Shown one piece after another: positions 27,860-36,925 of a DNA stretch of 64,000 nucleotides. Every line of letters starts with the position of its first letter. Position 1 is the stretch's first letter. Source of the DNA: Bernardetiaceae bacterium (GTDB lineage: Bacteria > Bacteroidota > Bacteroidia > Cytophagales > Thermoflexibacteraceae). The stretch spans positions 1 through 64,000 of the forward strand of contig JANWWZ010000007.1 in NCBI GenBank assembly GCA_025057115.1. Reading direction: 5' to 3'. The notes under the pieces are model-generated. The model had not been told where the DNA came from, did not search any database, and worked only from the letters and a program-made list of their open reading frames with translations. The translations under genes and the position numbers were made by a program.

Positions 27860-30343
27860 TCATGCGGAGAAATAGATTCGCTTGACGCGCTCGCCAATGC
27901 TAGTGAGAACTTCGTAAGGAATGGTGCCAAGTTGCTGGGCAATAGTTTTTAAACTATTAGCATCGCAAAAAACGATAGCTTCGTCTCCTTCCTGCGCCTG
28001 GGGAATATGGGTTACATCTGCCATGCACATATCCATGCAAATCCGTCCTACGGTAGGGGCTTTTTTGCCATGAATCCAGAAAAATCCTTTGCCGTTGCCC
28101 AGTGCCCGTCGGTAGCCGTCAGCATATCCAATAGCTAACACGGCAATCCGAGAGGGCTTGTCAATAGGATGGCTTCTTCCATAACCTATCGTAGCCCCTT
28201 GAGGCAAAGTTTTAATTTGCGAAATGATGGTTTTCAAGGCAGCAACGGGCTGAAGGTGGTTTTCTTCTTTGCCAGTGGCGGCAATGCCATACAAGCCAAT
28301 GCCTAGCCTAACCATGTCGTAATGGGCTTGAGGAAATTTTACAATGCCTGCCGAATTAAGAGCATATTTCAGAGGTCGGCTGCCGTAAGCGCTGGCAATT
28401 TGCTCAAAAATATTATCAAAAAGTTGTAACTGATGACGAGAAAATTCATCATGCTGCGCTTCATCCGCTGCAGAGAGATGAGTAAACACACCTGCAATGT
28501 TTATTTTTTCTTTGTTTTGGCGGATTATTTCGCATAGAGTTTCAACTTCTGCTGGCAAAAAACCCAGCCGGTGCATGCCTGTATCAATTTCCAGATGAAT
28601 GGGAGGCAATTGGCCTGTACAAGCGGCAAACTTGATCCACTGCTGCAGCAGCCTAAAACTGTATATTTCTGGCTCCAACTGATAGCTTTGTAACAAAGCA
28701 AAACTCTCTGGCATGGGATTCATCACCATAATAGGCAAGTAAATGCCATGCCGCCGCAAGAAAACGCCTTCATCTGCATAAGCTACCGCCAGGTAATGAC
28801 AACCTTTTTGCTGCAAGTATTGAGCAATTTCGTAATGACCATTCCCATAAGCAAAGGCTTTTACCATAACCATTATTTTAACCTTGGGCTCAAGTAAACT
28901 TTTGTAATATCCCAAGTTGTGCCCAATGGCATCTAGATTGATTTCCAGGCGCGTGCCGTGAATTTTTTCTTCCAAACGCGCTACCACTTGTTCAAAGCCA
29001 AAGGCTCGCGCACCTTTGACTAAAATGTTTTCCTCCACAAAATTTATTGCTGCTTGGTCAATGGCAGCGATCAGATCTTTTGTCTGCTCAAAATGCGCTA
29101 CTGTCAAAGGAGTAGAAAAATTAGACGGCAAGAGCCGCTCCCATTGATTGCCCACTAGCAGCAATCGGTTAATATCGAATTGTTTGACAAGATTTTCTAC
29201 TTCTTTGCAAATCATTTCATCAGTCAAACCGCTTTGCAACATGTCAGAAAGGATGAGGGTGCGCGGCTGAGTGGGATTTCCATAAAGGGCAAGAAATTCT
29301 AAAGCAATGCGCAAGCCCGTCAAATCATTGTTGTAACTATCGTCAATGAGGGTGCATCGATGAATGCCTTTTTTGCGCACCAATCGCATAGCAGGTTGTA
29401 CTTGCCAAGGCCGTGAAAAAACTTTGTTCACTGCATGGCGGATGTAGTCCAGCTCACCTAACAAATACCACATCGCTACTATGCAGTGGACGAGGTTTTC
29501 TATACAAGCCGAGTCGGCAAATGGCAGGGAAAGAGTCAAACTTTCTTTGCCAAAGTTGAGGCTAATGGTTGCACTTTGTCCCGCTTTCTCAACAATTTTA
29601 AATTTAATTGTACTTTGGTCGCTTTCCCCCCACCCTATTAGCTGACAATGAGGATATTTTTCCTGCCAAGGCAACACTTCTTGACAAATTTCTTGGTAAG
29701 CAGTGTGAAAGATCAATGCCTTAGCTGTAGTGAACAGCTTCAGTTTTTCTCTTACTTTTTCTTTTGGCGAACTAAAACCTTCGTCGTGAGCCTTGCCAAG
29801 ATTGGTAAAAATACCAATGGTAGGGCTCATTACATTGGCCAGAAGGTGCATTTCGCCTTTTTGAGAAATATCCGCTTCGAAAATGGCTAAGTTATGGACA
29901 TGATTCATTTCCCAGACCGAAAGAGCTACTCCTAGCTGAGAATTGTAACTCTTGGGACTTTTGACAATGTTAAATTTTTCTGCCAGTAGTTCTGATAGCC
30001 ACTCCTTGACGATCGTTTTGCCATTGCTGCCCGTGATGCCTATCACGGGATAATTAAAACAATGTCGGTGCAGGCGCGCTAGCTGTTGCAGGGAAGCAAG
30101 GGTATCTTCAGCAACTAGAAAAGTTCCTTCTAAGCTTTCTGGCACAGAACGGACTAGGAAAAAACGCACTCCCTTTTTGTGTGCTTCTTCTATAAAGTGG
30201 TGTCCGTCAGTGTGTTTTCCTTTTAAAGCTACGAAAATGCTCTCTGAAGCGTTTTGCGAGTGAATATTTCGGCTATCTATTTGCAATTTTTTTGAGCAAG
30301 CAAGTTGATAAAAAAAATCTACCCGGCGTAAAATGCGCTGCAT
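27860..30343 (-). CDS. murF-alr: Bifunctional UDP-N-acetylmuramoyl-tripeptide:D-Ala-D-Ala ligase / alanine racemase fusion
   Basis: MurF part: 'VIGITGSNGKTIVKEWLSELL', 'IDDSYNNDLTGLRIALEFL'. Alr part: 'VKIMVMVKAFAYGNGHYEIAQYL', 'EIDTGMHRLGF', 'VRLGIGLYGIAATG', 'AVLAIGYADGYRRALGNG'. Confidence 0.94.
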   Translation of the reverse strand: MQRILRRVDFFYQLACSKKLQIDSRNIHSQNASESIFVALKGKHTDGHHFIEEAHKKGVRFFLVRSVPESLEGTFLVAEDTLASLQQLARLHRHCFNYPVIGITGSNGKTIVKEWLSELLAEKFNIVKSPKSYNSQLGVALSVWEMNHVHNLAIFEADISQKGEMHLLANVMSPTIGIFTNLGKAHDEGFSSPKEKVREKLKLFTTAKALIFHTAYQEICQEVLPWQEKYPHCQLIGWGESDQSTIKFKIVEKAGQSATISLNFGKESLTLSLPFADSACIENLVHCIVAMWYLLGELDYIRHAVNKVFSRPWQVQPAMRLVRKKGIHRCTLIDDSYNNDLTGLRIALEFLALYGNPTQPRTLILSDMLQSGLTDEMICKEVENLVKQFDINRLLLVGNQWERLLPSNFSTPLTVAHFEQTKDLIAAIDQAAINFVEENILVKGARAFGFEQVVARLEEKIHGTRLEINLDAIGHNLGYYKSLLEPKVKIMVMVKAFAYGNGHYEIAQYLQQKGCHYLAVAYADEGVFLRRHGIYLPIMVMNPMPESFALLQSYQLEPEIYSFRLLQQWIKFAACTGQLPPIHLEIDTGMHRLGFLPAEVETLCEIIRQNKEKINIAGVFTHLSAADEAQHDEFSRHQLQLFDNIFEQIASAYGSRPLKYALNSAGIVKFPQAHYDMVRLGIGLYGIAATGKEENHLQPVAALKTIISQIKTLPQGATIGYGRSHPIDKPSRIAVLAIGYADGYRRALGNGKGFFWIHGKKAPTVGRICMDMCMADVTHIPQAQEGDEAIVFCDANSLKTIAQQLGTIPYEVLTSIGERVKRIYFSA

Positions 30344-30381
30344 AAGTAATTCTACCTAGTCAAATTGAGTAAATTCAACGA

Positions 30382-30412
30382 TTTACAAGCATGAAATGAG
30401 GATATATTTTTG
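30382..30412 (+). promoter_or_regulatory. Bacteroidota-type promoter: TTTA-N19-TATTTTTG
   Basis: TTTA at 30382-30385, 19-nt spacer, TATTTTTG at 30405-30412, matching the -33 TTTG / -7 TAnnTTTG consensus except one base. Confidence 0.5.
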
Positions 30413-30417
30413 TATCG

Positions 30418-30520
30418 GAATCAGTCGAGATGACGCCAAATGGCTTTAAGATAATTAATAAGGGGTAAATTTAACAACGCTGGAACAGTCGCGCTAATTT
30501 TTGGTGCGACTGTTTTTTTT
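30418..30520 (+). ncRNA. Candidate ~100-nt small transcript (sRNA or leader/attenuator)
   Basis: Intergenic, promoter-like box upstream (30382-30412), strong intrinsic terminator at the 3' end; no CDS of appreciable length. TSS position is an estimate. Confidence 0.45.
30484..30520 (+). terminator. Rho-independent terminator
   Basis: AACAGTCGC (30484-30492) pairs perfectly with GCGACTGTT (30506-30514), the stem extends inward with wobbles, followed by T-tract. Confidence 0.8.
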
Positions 30521-30579
30521 ATGCCCTCTTCAGAAGCCAGTTTTTTGGCTTAGGGGACTTTTTTCCGCTGTTGCAATAT

Positions 30580-30587
30580 TATATTTG
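30580..30587 (+). promoter_or_regulatory. -7 box TATATTTG upstream of acn
   Basis: Exact TAnnTTTG, 30 nt before the acn ATG; no convincing -33 at the preferred spacing. Confidence 0.45.
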
Positions 30588-30617
30588 TAAACATAAAGCA
30601 AATTAACCTCAATTGCA

Positions 30618-32894
30618 ATGGCGTTTGATATAGACATGATTCGGGCTGTCTATGCGCGTATGGGTCAGCGCATAGCAGCAGCAAGAAAGGTCTTGGGCAG
30701 ACCTATGACCTTAAGCGAAAAGATACTCTACGCTCATTTGCACAAAGACCAGCCTTTGGCAGTATTTAAGCGTGGAGTGGACTACGTGGACTTTGCGCCT
30801 GACCGAGTTGCCATGCAAGATGCAACAGCTCAAATGGCGTTGCTACAATTTATGTCAGCAGGGATTCCTAAAGTAGCCGTTCCCACTACCGTGCACTGCG
30901 ACCATCTCATTTTAGCTAAAGTAGGGGCAAAGGAAGACCTCAAAGCTGCGCAACATACCAATAAGGAAGTATATGATTTCCTCAGTTCTGTTTCTAATAA
31001 ATACGGCATCGGATTTTGGAAACCAGGGGCGGGTATTATCCACCAAGTAATTTTGGAAAACTACGCCTTTCCTGGCGGCATGATGATTGGCACCGATAGC
31101 CACACCCCCAATGCTGGCGGTCTGGGAATGATTGCCATCGGTGTGGGAGGAGCAGATGCAGTAGATGTAATGGCGGGCATGGCTTGGGAACTGAAAATGC
31201 CAAAGCTCATTGGCGTCAAGCTCACCGGTAGAATGAGTGGATGGACTTCTGCCAAAGATGTCATTTTAAAAGTAGCAGGTATTTTAACCGTTTCTGGTGG
31301 AACAGACGCTATCATAGAATACTTTGGCCAAGGAGCAGATACTATCTCTGCCACTGGCAAAGGTACCATTTGCAACATGGGAGCAGAAGTAGGAGCTACC
31401 ACCTCCATCTTCGGCTACGACCGCCATATGTACGACTACTTGGTAGCCACCGGTAGGAAAGACGTAGCCGACCTAGCTGAACAGTATAAAGAACACTTGC
31501 GCTCCGATGAAGAAGTGTACGCCAACCCCGAAAAATACTACGATCAACTTATTGAAATCAACCTCAGTGAACTAGAACCTCATATTAACGGTCCTTACAC
31601 GCCAGATCTAGCATGGCCCCTGTCCAAATTTGCCGAAGCAGTGCGCCAAAAAGGCTATCCCGCCAAGTTAGAAGTGGGTTTAATTGGCTCCTGCACGAAC
31701 TCTTCTTATGAAGACCTTACCCGTGCTGCCTCTGTTGCTCGCCAAGCAGTAGAGAAAAAGCTCAAGGCAAAGGCTGAGTTCACCATTACTCCTGGCTCCG
31801 AACAAGTGCGCTACACAGCAGAACGCGATGGCATTTTGGAAGTGTTTGATAAAATTGGAGGAGTAGTCCTTGCCAATGCTTGCGGTCCTTGCATTGGTCA
31901 ATGGGCGCGGCATGTGAATGATCCCAATAAACCTAATTCTATCATCACTTCCTTCAACCGCAACTTTGCCAAGCGCAACGATGGACTTTCTTCTACTCAT
32001 GCCTTTGTTGCTTCCCCTGAAATTGTAACAGCATTTGCCATTGCTGGAGACTTGACTTTCAATCCCATGAAGGACAAGCTCATCAACGAAGACGGCGAAG
32101 AAGTAATGCTAGAAGAACCACAAGGACTTACTTTCCCGCCTAAAGGCTATGCCGTAGAAGATCCAGGCTATCAGGCTCCTGCAGAGGACGGCAGCCAAGT
32201 AGAGGTAATTATCGATCCCAATTCTGAACGGTTGCAACGACTTGAACCTTTCAAACCATGGGAAGGCACTGATCTTCTGGGATTGAAATTGCTCATTAAA
32301 GTAAAAGGCAAATGCACTACTGACCATATCTCTATGGCAGGTCCCTGGCTGCGCTATCGCGGACATTTGGACAATATTTCTAACAACTTGCTCATAGGAG
32401 CGGTAAATGCGTTTAATGGGCAAACTAATTGCGTCAAAAATCAACTCACTGGTCAATACGGTCCAGTACCTGCTACTCAGCGGGCTTACAAGGCCGCTGG
32501 CATAGGAACCGTAGTAGTAGGGGATGAAAATTACGGCGAAGGCTCCAGCCGTGAGCATGCTGCTATGGAACCGCGTCACTTAGGAGTGCGCGCTATTTTA
32601 GCTAAATCTTTTGCCCGCATCCACGAAACTAACCTCAAAAAACAAGGCATGTTAGCCCTTACCTTTGTCAATAAAGAAGATTACGACAGGATTCAAGAAG
32701 ATGATACAATAGATATTCTCGGGCTTACTGAATTTGCTCCAGGTAAACCGCTTACCCTCCGCCTGACTCATGCCGATGGATCCGTGGAAGAGTTTCCAGT
32801 AAAGCACTCTTACAATCAGCAACAAATTGAGTGGTTCAAGGCGGGCTCTGCCCTTAACCTGATTGCCTCGAAAATGCACGCAAAAGCTAATTGA
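30618..32894 (+). CDS. acn: Aconitate hydratase
   Basis: '[11 protein letters not shown]', '[30 protein letters not shown]', '[13 protein letters not shown]', 'ACGPCIGQW', '[19 protein letters not shown]'. Confidence 0.96.
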   Translation: MAFDIDMIRAVYARMGQRIAAARKVLGRPMTLSEKILYAHLHKDQPLAVFKRGVDYVDFAPDRVAMQDATAQMALLQFMSAGIPKVAVPTTVHCDHLILAKVGAKEDLKAAQHTNKEVYDFLSSVSNKYGIGFWKPGAGIIHQVILENYAFPGGMMIGTDSHTPNAGGLGMIAIGVGGADAVDVMAGMAWELKMPKLIGVKLTGRMSGWTSAKDVILKVAGILTVSGGTDAIIEYFGQGADTISATGKGTICNMGAEVGATTSIFGYDRHMYDYLVATGRKDVADLAEQYKEHLRSDEEVYANPEKYYDQLIEINLSELEPHINGPYTPDLAWPLSKFAEAVRQKGYPAKLEVGLIGSCTNSSYEDLTRAASVARQAVEKKLKAKAEFTITPGSEQVRYTAERDGILEVFDKIGGVVLANACGPCIGQWARHVNDPNKPNSIITSFNRNFAKRNDGLSSTHAFVASPEIVTAFAIAGDLTFNPMKDKLINEDGEEVMLEEPQGLTFPPKGYAVEDPGYQAPAEDGSQVEVIIDPNSERLQRLEPFKPWEGTDLLGLKLLIKVKGKCTTDHISMAGPWLRYRGHLDNISNNLLIGAVNAFNGQTNCVKNQLTGQYGPVPATQRAYKAAGIGTVVVGDENYGEGSSREHAAMEPRHLGVRAILAKSFARIHETNLKKQGMLALTFVNKEDYDRIQEDDTIDILGLTEFAPGKPLTLRLTHADGSVEEFPVKHSYNQQQIEWFKAGSALNLIASKMHAKAN

Positions 32895-32898
32895 CATT

Positions 32899-32936
32899 AC
32901 TGCCGTCGTTACAAAGCGCAACGACGGCAGTTTTTT
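32899..32936 (+). terminator. Rho-independent terminator of acn
   Basis: ACTGCCGTCGTT (32899-32910) / AACGACGGCAGT (32920-32931), perfect 12-bp stem followed by T-run. Confidence 0.9.
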
Positions 32937-33081
32937 ACCGAAACATCAAAATGGTCCGCGTTTTTCTTGCCTCTTGGTGCTAGCCTTGCCATTTCAGCAA
33001 TAACAATTCGCAATCAATGCACTGGCGAAGTTTTTTAGCTTACTATTCAAAAAATAGACAAGGGCAGTAAGTTTGTTTGAT

Positions 33082-34137
33082 TTAATACAAGCCCAATACT
33101 CGGCGATTGAAATCTTGATCGGCAGCAGTGCCAGCAAAATCGTCAAAGGCGCGCTCTGTAACGCGGATGATGTGATTTTTGATAAATTCAGCTCCTTCGG
33201 CTGCTCCTTGTTCAGGGTGTTTCAAAGCGCATTCCCACTCTAACACTGCCCAAGAGTCATAGTCATACGCTGCCAATTTGCTGAAAATGGCGCTGAAGTT
33301 TACTTGCCCATCGCCTAACGAACGGAAGCGCCCTGCTCGCTGTACCCAGCTTTGGTAACCGCCGTAAACACCTTGCTTGCCCGTAGGGTTAAACTCTGCA
33401 TCTTTTACGTGAAAGGCTTTGATTCGGCTGTGGTAAAAGTCAATAAACTCCAGATAATCAAGCTGTTGCAAGACAAAGTGGCTAGGGTCGTAGTTGATAT
33501 TAGCTCTGGGATGTCCGTTGAGGTGTTCTAAAAACATTTCAAAGGTGATCCCATCGTGTAAGTCTTCTCCAGGATGGAGTTCGTAGCATACATCAACACC
33601 GCATTCGTCAAAATAATCCAAAATGGGTTTCCAGCGCTGAGCAAGTTCTTTAAAGGCAGTTTCTACCAATCCAGCAGGGCGTTGAGGCCAAGGATAAACA
33701 AAGGGCCAAAGCAGCGCACCAGAAAAAGTAACGTGGGATTTTAACCCCATGTGTTGGCTTGCCTTAGCTGCATAGCGAAGCTGTTGTACTGCCCACTGGG
33801 TGCGACCAGAAGGATTGCTTCGCCATTGAGGAGGAGCAAAACTATCAAACATAGCATCGTAAGCGGGATGTACTGCTACTAGTTGTCCTTGCAAATGCGT
33901 AGAAAGTTCGGTGATTTCTACGCCCGCTTCACGGGCAATGCCCTGCACTTCTTGCGCATAGTCTTTGCTTTCAGCTGCTTTTTGCAAATCGATACAGCGG
34001 CTGTCCCAGGTAGGGACTTGTACACCGACGTAACCCAGCGAGGCAGCCCATTGGCAAATTTTTTTGAAATCGTTAAAGGGTTCTTGCTCGCCCATGAACT
34101 GAGCCAGAAAAATAGCAGGTCCTTTGATAGTTTTCAT
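33082..34137 (-). CDS. Sugar phosphate isomerase/epimerase (xylose-isomerase-like TIM barrel)
   Basis: 'FNDFKKICQWAASLGYVGVQVPTWDSRCIDL', 'CYELHPGEDLHDGITFEMFLEHLNGHPRANINYDPSHFVLQQLDYLEFIDFYHSRIKAFHVKDAEFNPTG'. Start at internal Met 34137 (ORF to 34200). Confidence 0.85.
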   Translation of the reverse strand: MKTIKGPAIFLAQFMGEQEPFNDFKKICQWAASLGYVGVQVPTWDSRCIDLQKAAESKDYAQEVQGIAREAGVEITELSTHLQGQLVAVHPAYDAMFDSFAPPQWRSNPSGRTQWAVQQLRYAAKASQHMGLKSHVTFSGALLWPFVYPWPQRPAGLVETAFKELAQRWKPILDYFDECGVDVCYELHPGEDLHDGITFEMFLEHLNGHPRANINYDPSHFVLQQLDYLEFIDFYHSRIKAFHVKDAEFNPTGKQGVYGGYQSWVQRAGRFRSLGDGQVNFSAIFSKLAAYDYDSWAVLEWECALKHPEQGAAEGAEFIKNHIIRVTERAFDDFAGTAADQDFNRRVLGLY

Positions 34138-34444
34138 AATTTTTTGAATAGATTGGCAAGTTAAGTTAGCTGCCTTCTGGTAGTTGTGCAAGCAAGCCAT
34201 GAAGAATTGTTTGCACCCGCATTTGCGTGGATACTAACTTAAGTTATCGCATTTCTTTGCCTTTACATGATAGCGAATGGGTCTTTTTGTCTTTAAAATT
34301 GCTTTAAGCGCTGAAACACTTAGTTAAATGCAGCCAAGATCATAAGGTTGAAAACGCAAACAATTTGTAAGGAAAAAAGCAGCGGTAACTTGGCAATTAA
34401 TTCACTCCGACTGGAACAACGGCAGCACTTTTCTTTTCATAAAA

Positions 34445-35590
34445 TTATTGTAGTTGATTGAAGTAAACCAATTGGCGATGAGGCAAAATTTCTGGGTGAA
34501 AAATGGCAATTAAATCAGCAAGCACTACATCTGCTCTTACACTGCCCGACTCCCAATAATCATTGCCGCCCTCCTTGCGCTGTCGCTTGTTATTGTTAAA
34601 AACCTTTCCCCATTGAACTGCCTTAAGCGTTCTAAAACGGCTATCAGTGTGGCAAATCATCTCTATGGATTCCATGCTGCCTGGATTGATCCAAAAATCT
34701 GCTTGCTGAGCCTTGGCAAGAACTGCTTCTAGGCTCAAAGGCAAACTACCGGACTTTTTTTCTTCCGCCCAGAGATAATCTGCTCCCGCATCTTTGAACA
34801 ATTGCCCCATAAAGCTATCTCCACCAGGCATGTACCAAGTGCTTCCATAGGGGATGTTGGCAAACACGGTAGGCTTTTTTTTAACGTTTTTTACTTTATC
34901 TACTAGCTGAAGGTAGTTTTTCTCAATTTGACTAAAAATACTATCGGCTTGTTGCATTTTTCCACATAATAGCCCGACTACCTTGAGCCATTCAGCTCTG
35001 CCCAAAGGCGTGTTTTCCATGAAGTCAAAATTAATCACTGGTGTTAAGCCTATTCTTTGCAAAAGAGAAAGTTTATTTTCCTCCCCCGCTGCCAGGTAAA
35101 TCATCACTGCATCTAAGTGGAGTTGGCTGAGCAGTTCTGCATTAAGGTGGTTTGGCGAGCCGATTTCTACTACCTGACCGCGCAGGACTGCTGCCCTCAA
35201 TGAATCGCTGTACAAGTAGGCAGTGCCAGCAAATGCTTTAATCACCTGCCTACAACCTAGTATTTCAAAAGCGTGGACGTAGGTAGTGCTATACAAAGCA
35301 ACTCGTTGAACGGGAATGGGAATTGGCTGACAGTTGTCAGGTAGCTTTGCGGGAGGGGCGTCCTTGGGATAAAGAGCATAGCACATTGGCTGCCCATGAG
35401 GCGGCAAAATAGTAAGCAATGTGTAATTTTCATGAGGTACTATGGAGAATAGTCTAGCATATTTGACAATATTTCTAGCGTGATGGGTTTGAAAAGTAGC
35501 TTTAGTAGGTTGATTTTCCTTGCAGAATGAAGCTATCAAAACCAACCCTATAAGCCCATACCTCAACAACAGCCGATCAAAAGCCTTCAT
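34445..35590 (-). CDS. ABC transporter substrate-binding lipoprotein (BtuF/FecB-like, cobalamin or Fe-siderophore type)
   Basis: Signal 'LLLRYGLIGLVLIASFCKEN'; 'QRVALYSTTYVHAFEILGCRQVIKAFAG...VVEIGSPNHLNAELLSQLHLDAVMIYL...GGDSFMGQLFKDAGADYLW'. Confidence 0.82.
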   Translation of the reverse strand: MKAFDRLLLRYGLIGLVLIASFCKENQPTKATFQTHHARNIVKYARLFSIVPHENYTLLTILPPHGQPMCYALYPKDAPPAKLPDNCQPIPIPVQRVALYSTTYVHAFEILGCRQVIKAFAGTAYLYSDSLRAAVLRGQVVEIGSPNHLNAELLSQLHLDAVMIYLAAGEENKLSLLQRIGLTPVINFDFMENTPLGRAEWLKVVGLLCGKMQQADSIFSQIEKNYLQLVDKVKNVKKKPTVFANIPYGSTWYMPGGDSFMGQLFKDAGADYLWAEEKKSGSLPLSLEAVLAKAQQADFWINPGSMESIEMICHTDSRFRTLKAVQWGKVFNNNKRQRKEGGNDYWESGSVRADVVLADLIAIFHPEILPHRQLVYFNQLQ

Positions 35591-36854
35591 ATTGCCCATT
35601 CAATGACCTTGCAGCGGAAGTGCCAGCGATGTAGCCAGTGGTCCAAGCAGCTTGAAAGTTGAAGCCGCCTGTAATGCCATCAATATCTAAGACCTCCCCA
35701 GCGAAGTACAAGCCAGGAAGCTTTTTGCTCTGTAGGTCTTGGTGGTAAATATCTTCTACTGAAACGCCTCCACAAGTGACAAATTCCTCTTTGTATGTCG
35801 TTTTTCCCGACACTTGGTAAACGTCATTGCGCAAAATATTGACTATTTTATTAAAATCTCCTTTACCTGCTTGTTGCCAAGTTTTTGTAGGCTGGATGCC
35901 TGCTTTGCACAACAAAAATTCCCACAGCCTTGCAGGAAGTTGAACTGGATTTGAGTTGCCGAGTTGCTTTTGCTTGTTGAGAAATTGGTGTTGCGCTAGT
36001 TGCTGGCGTAAACTAGCTTCGTCGGCATCTCCAACCCATCGCACTAGTACTGAAAAATGGTAATTTTTTTCAGCAATCCAACGGGCAGCCCATGCCGAGA
36101 GTTTTAACACCGCAGGACCGCTCATGCCCCAGTGAGTAATCAGCAGCGGTCCGCATTGGATAAAGTCCGTTCCTATAATTTTTACTATTGCCTTGGCTAA
36201 AGAAATGCCTTGTAGTTGAGTAATGTTCTCTTGAGGCATGTTAAAAGTGAACAAAGAAGGTACGGGAGGCTCAATGCAGTGACCCAAGCGGGCTAACCAT
36301 TGAAAGGATTCTAGTTTGGAATTGCCCCCAGTGGCTACGATAACTTTCCGAGCATAGAAACAAACCTGCCCAGTAGAGCTGAGTTGTAACTTGAAAAGAC
36401 CGTTTTCGGGAATAATTTCCGTTACTTGGTGAGAAGTGAATATTTTTACTCCATTGTGCTGGGCTTCTTTTATGAGCAGGTCCACAATGGTTTGCGAATT
36501 ATCACTAATGGGAAACACTCTTCCATCGGCTTCAGTTTTCAACAATACCCCACGGGACTCAAACCACTCAATGGTATCATTAGTCATAAAGCGTGGCAAT
36601 AATTTTTTCATTATTTTTTCGCCACGTGGATAATTTTTGCTCATTTCTTGAACAGAAAAGCAAGCATGCGTCAGGTTACATCTTCCGCCGCCGGAAATTT
36701 TTACCTTAGAAAGCAGTTTGCTGGTTTTTTCAAATAGGACTACTTTGCCTTTCGGCAAATGCGCCGCCGCGTGAATGGCAGCAAAAAAACCCGCTGCGCC
36801 GCCGCCCACAACAGCAATTTCTGCAAATGAATTTTGCGTAAAATGATGCAACAT
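35577..36854 (-). CDS. HI0933/YhiN-family NAD(P)/FAD-dependent oxidoreductase
   Basis: 'IAVVGGGAAGFFAAIHAA', 'KISGGGRCNLTHACFS', 'RGVLLKTEADGRVFPISDNSQTIVDLL', 'GHCIEPPVPSLFTFN', 'GPLLITHWGMSGPAVLKLSAWAAR', 'VTCGGVSVEDI...LPGLYFAGEVLDIDGITGGFNFQAAWTTGYIAG'. Confidence 0.92.
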   Translation of the reverse strand: MLHHFTQNSFAEIAVVGGGAAGFFAAIHAAAHLPKGKVVLFEKTSKLLSKVKISGGGRCNLTHACFSVQEMSKNYPRGEKIMKKLLPRFMTNDTIEWFESRGVLLKTEADGRVFPISDNSQTIVDLLIKEAQHNGVKIFTSHQVTEIIPENGLFKLQLSSTGQVCFYARKVIVATGGNSKLESFQWLARLGHCIEPPVPSLFTFNMPQENITQLQGISLAKAIVKIIGTDFIQCGPLLITHWGMSGPAVLKLSAWAARWIAEKNYHFSVLVRWVGDADEASLRQQLAQHQFLNKQKQLGNSNPVQLPARLWEFLLCKAGIQPTKTWQQAGKGDFNKIVNILRNDVYQVSGKTTYKEEFVTCGGVSVEDIYHQDLQSKKLPGLYFAGEVLDIDGITGGFNFQAAWTTGYIAGTSAARSLNGQYEGF

Positions 36855-36870
36855 CGGTTCAATATTCGCG

Positions 36871-36878
36871 TATTTTTG
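36871..36878 (+). promoter_or_regulatory. -7 box TATTTTTG upstream of subtilisin-like protease gene
   Basis: Exact TAnnTTTG in the divergent intergenic region, 48 nt before the ATG at 36926; -33 element weak. Confidence 0.35.
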
Positions 36879-36925
36879 TCTAACTTGGGCCAGTTGCCAA
36901 GAGAAAAAGCAAGTAACTTAACTAA

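Noticed and set aside
27667-27942. 91-aa minus ORF between the flavoprotein and murF-alr
   Set aside because: Overlaps the 3' end of murF-alr in another frame; no motif; probably non-coding.
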